Part shown: positions 62,506-64,000 of the stretch, one piece after another
How positions within the stretch are numbered: the stretch's first letter is position 1
How the letters are laid out: each line of letters begins with the position of its first letter
Source of the DNA: Anoplolepis gracilipes
Lineage: Eukaryota; Arthropoda; Insecta; Hymenoptera; Formicidae
DNA: 64,000 nucleotides
Reading direction: 5' to 3'
NCBI RefSeq assembly: GCF_047496725.1
Contig: NC_132972.1
Span: forward strand, 12,229,001-12,293,000
Made by a program: the position numbers and the translations under genes
Notes under the pieces: generated by a model
The model's database searches: none
Told to the model about the DNA's origin: nothing
Seen by the model: the letters and a program-made list of their open reading frames with translations, nothing else

Positions 62506-62541
<36 letters not shown>
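62506..62541. repeat. (TC)18 microsatellite
   Basis: Pure TC run with imperfect CT-rich sequence from about 62480, about 450 bp before the plexin exon. Confidence 0.9.
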
Positions 62542-62544
<3 letters not shown>

Positions 62545-62984
62545 CTCTTTTCTGAAAAAATATACATAAATATTAATTAAATAGTTTACAAATAAACTTA
62601 AAGGATGTAAAATTGACTTTCTATTTTTATATATTTATTTAATATTGTTTTTCTGTTGCAAAACTTGTAATTCTTATGGAATCAATAGTATTAAAATTAA
62701 TTTAATTGCTATTGATTATATTTATTTGTTATTATTAATTAAATTTAATATAAATTTTTATTATGAATGATACAGACATCAATTCTATATAAATAATAAT
62801 TTAGTTATTTCATTTGCCATCTAATTCTATATATAAACGTTACGTAATCGTTAAAATTTAAAATAAAACCAGGCCTATAACTTTTTAAGTATGCATTAAT
62901 TATATAGATAGGTAATATTTATATTATTAAATATTGTTGCTGCCAAAATACATCTCATCATATCTTGTTTATTTTTGTTTATAG

Positions 62985-63167
62985 AAATTGCAAACTATTG
63001 GCGAGGATTTCTGTGGTCTCGATGTGAACACACCTTTAGGCGGCGAAGAGCCCATGGGTGCGCCTGCAGTTTTGACATTCGAGACTCACCTGACAGCTGT
63101 GGCAGCTACTTCGACCGGTGATTATACCGTCGTTTTCGTGGGTACCAATAAAGGACACCTCAAAAAG
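62985..63167 (+). CDS. PlexA: plexin (Plexin A-like) sema-domain exon
   Basis: An internal exon of 183 bp and 61 codons in phase 0 at both ends. Acceptor: tttgtttatag|AAATTG. Donor: AAAAAG|GTCAGT (GT at 63168). The peptide starts KLQTIGEDFCGLDVN, continues TPLGGEEP and THLTAVAAT, and ends YTVVFVGTNKGHLKK. These are hallmarks of the later part of a plexin sema domain: the F-C-x-L-D-x-N-x-P-L-G segment, and a beta-strand pair where the family has AF/VFVGTxxGxLKK. By memory of the family it is closest to insect Plexin A rather than Plexin B. Plexins are single-pass receptors for semaphorins; the extracellular sema propeller binds ligand and the cytoplasmic GAP domain signals to small GTPases in axon guidance. 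No signal peptide, PSI, IPT, membrane or GAP exons are in the window. The frame stays open past the donor only to 63194. Confidence 0.92.
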
Positions 63168-64000
63168 GTCAGTACTCGAAATTATGTATCTTGATAATTC
63201 AATTTATCCCTTAACAAAAGAGAGACATAGCTATTACTTTTGTTATTATATGTTACGACGAATATACATGAATATATATGAATATATATGAATATATGTA
63301 TTTATACATTCGTAAAAAATAGTCTTGAAAGCCTTTAAAATAATTATATAATGGGATTACTAAAGAGAATTCTATAAGATCGAGTTATCAATTATGACTA
63401 TTTATGGTTGTGAATTTATTGCACAAATAATTTAAAACACGTAACATATAATTAAAATATGATTTAAAAAATTAAAGCACTCTTTGTATTAGCTGCATTA
63501 GTGAATGATATTTATGTACAAGTATATGGAGTCATTGTGTTTTTTCTTATTTCACTTTCTGCTCATACTAGTGTTCTTTGTAATTTTTACGTAGCTCTAA
63601 ACTGAAAAGATATTTATTATTTTTGATGTATTACAGTTCTGACAAAATTGATAACATTTTTAAAATCATAAATCTTATATATTCATACGCGGAAATATTA
63701 TAAAAAACAAAGTAATGTTTCTCAGTATATAAATTGGAATATTTCTAATCTCTATATAATTTCTATTATCTTATATAATCATGATAATAGAAAATTTCTA
63801 TATGAAATAATTAATTACGATAACGAGCATTATAAAGTTATCGAGATATTAGTGAAACATAGTTCGACATTTGACTACTACTTGCCTTCCCTAATCTCTT
63901 CGACGCTGGAGGCAAAGAGTTCAGCAACCCTGAACTTAACGGGGCGATGCAGGAGATCAAATGGCAAAGTTCAGTAGTCATGTACATGCACATACACACG
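63168..64000. other. start of the intron after the plexin exon
   Basis: AT-rich, with an atgaatat repeat near 63267-63300. At the right edge a GC-richer block (about 63850-64000) holds a plus-strand frame open from 63875 to the window end (LLLAFPNLFDAGGKEFSNPE...). It does not resemble the plexin sequence expected next, and the minus strand is also open there. It may be a transposon fragment or part of an exon cut by the window edge. Confidence 0.5.

Larger units (their letters stand above)
60981..62984. other. intron immediately upstream of the plexin exon
   Basis: AT-rich with one CpG island (61420-61640) whose 76-codon frame shows no plexin similarity. CT microsatellites lie at 61755-61774 and 62506-62541. 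The 3' end is a good acceptor: a T-rich tract (ttgtttatttttgtttatag) directly precedes the exon at 62985. No earlier sema exon was recognised. Confidence 0.6.

Noticed and set aside
1..64000. CRISPR arrays, operons, phage or bacterial genes
   Set aside because: No regularly spaced identical repeats, no dense coding, and an animal receptor exon with introns.

Overview
The window looks like insect nuclear DNA, most likely from an ant or another hymenopteran. The background is very AT-rich and full of short microsatellites. It is broken every 1-3 kb by short GC- and CpG-rich islands, as is common in Hymenoptera. The species call is inference. The family of the one confident gene is recognised from its protein sequence.

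Only one coding exon is certain: 62985-63167 (+), 61 codons with clean splice sites. It encodes part of the extracellular sema domain of a plexin, closest by eye to insect Plexin A, a semaphorin receptor for axon guidance. No earlier sema exon is recognisable in the 62.9 kb to its left. Most of the window is therefore either a very large intron or 5' region of this gene, or a gene desert next to it. The next plexin exon lies beyond the right edge.

The best candidate for a transcription start lies at 2.5-3.4 kb (+). This GC-rich leader has two possible start points: an initiator at 2544, and a TATA box at 2995-3003 about 30 bp before an initiator-like TCATTA. It also holds several short upstream ORFs, one with a 9-nt periodic structure, and a short N-terminal coding start (MSSFELASGFIGAIM) that runs into a GT donor at 3404. 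A second, weaker candidate first coding exon is at 6695-6745 (+). Neither is tied to the plexin by the sequence.

The rest is repeats and non-coding DNA. Fold-back or terminal-inverted-repeat elements lie at 423-639, 1744-1982, 26112-26337, 33292-34104 (about 0.8 kb, nearly all stem) and 43770-44282 (37-bp terminal inverted repeats, with a decayed hammerhead-like core inside). A poly(A)-tailed retroposed fragment in minus orientation is at 28880-29100. A diverged tandem/inverted repeat is at 3725-4240 and a cryptically simple CTAA-type tract at 5980-6300. Open frames of 60-170 codons in the GC islands overlap on both strands, lack recognisable domains and look like chance. No rRNA, tRNA, CRISPR array or intact transposase gene was seen.
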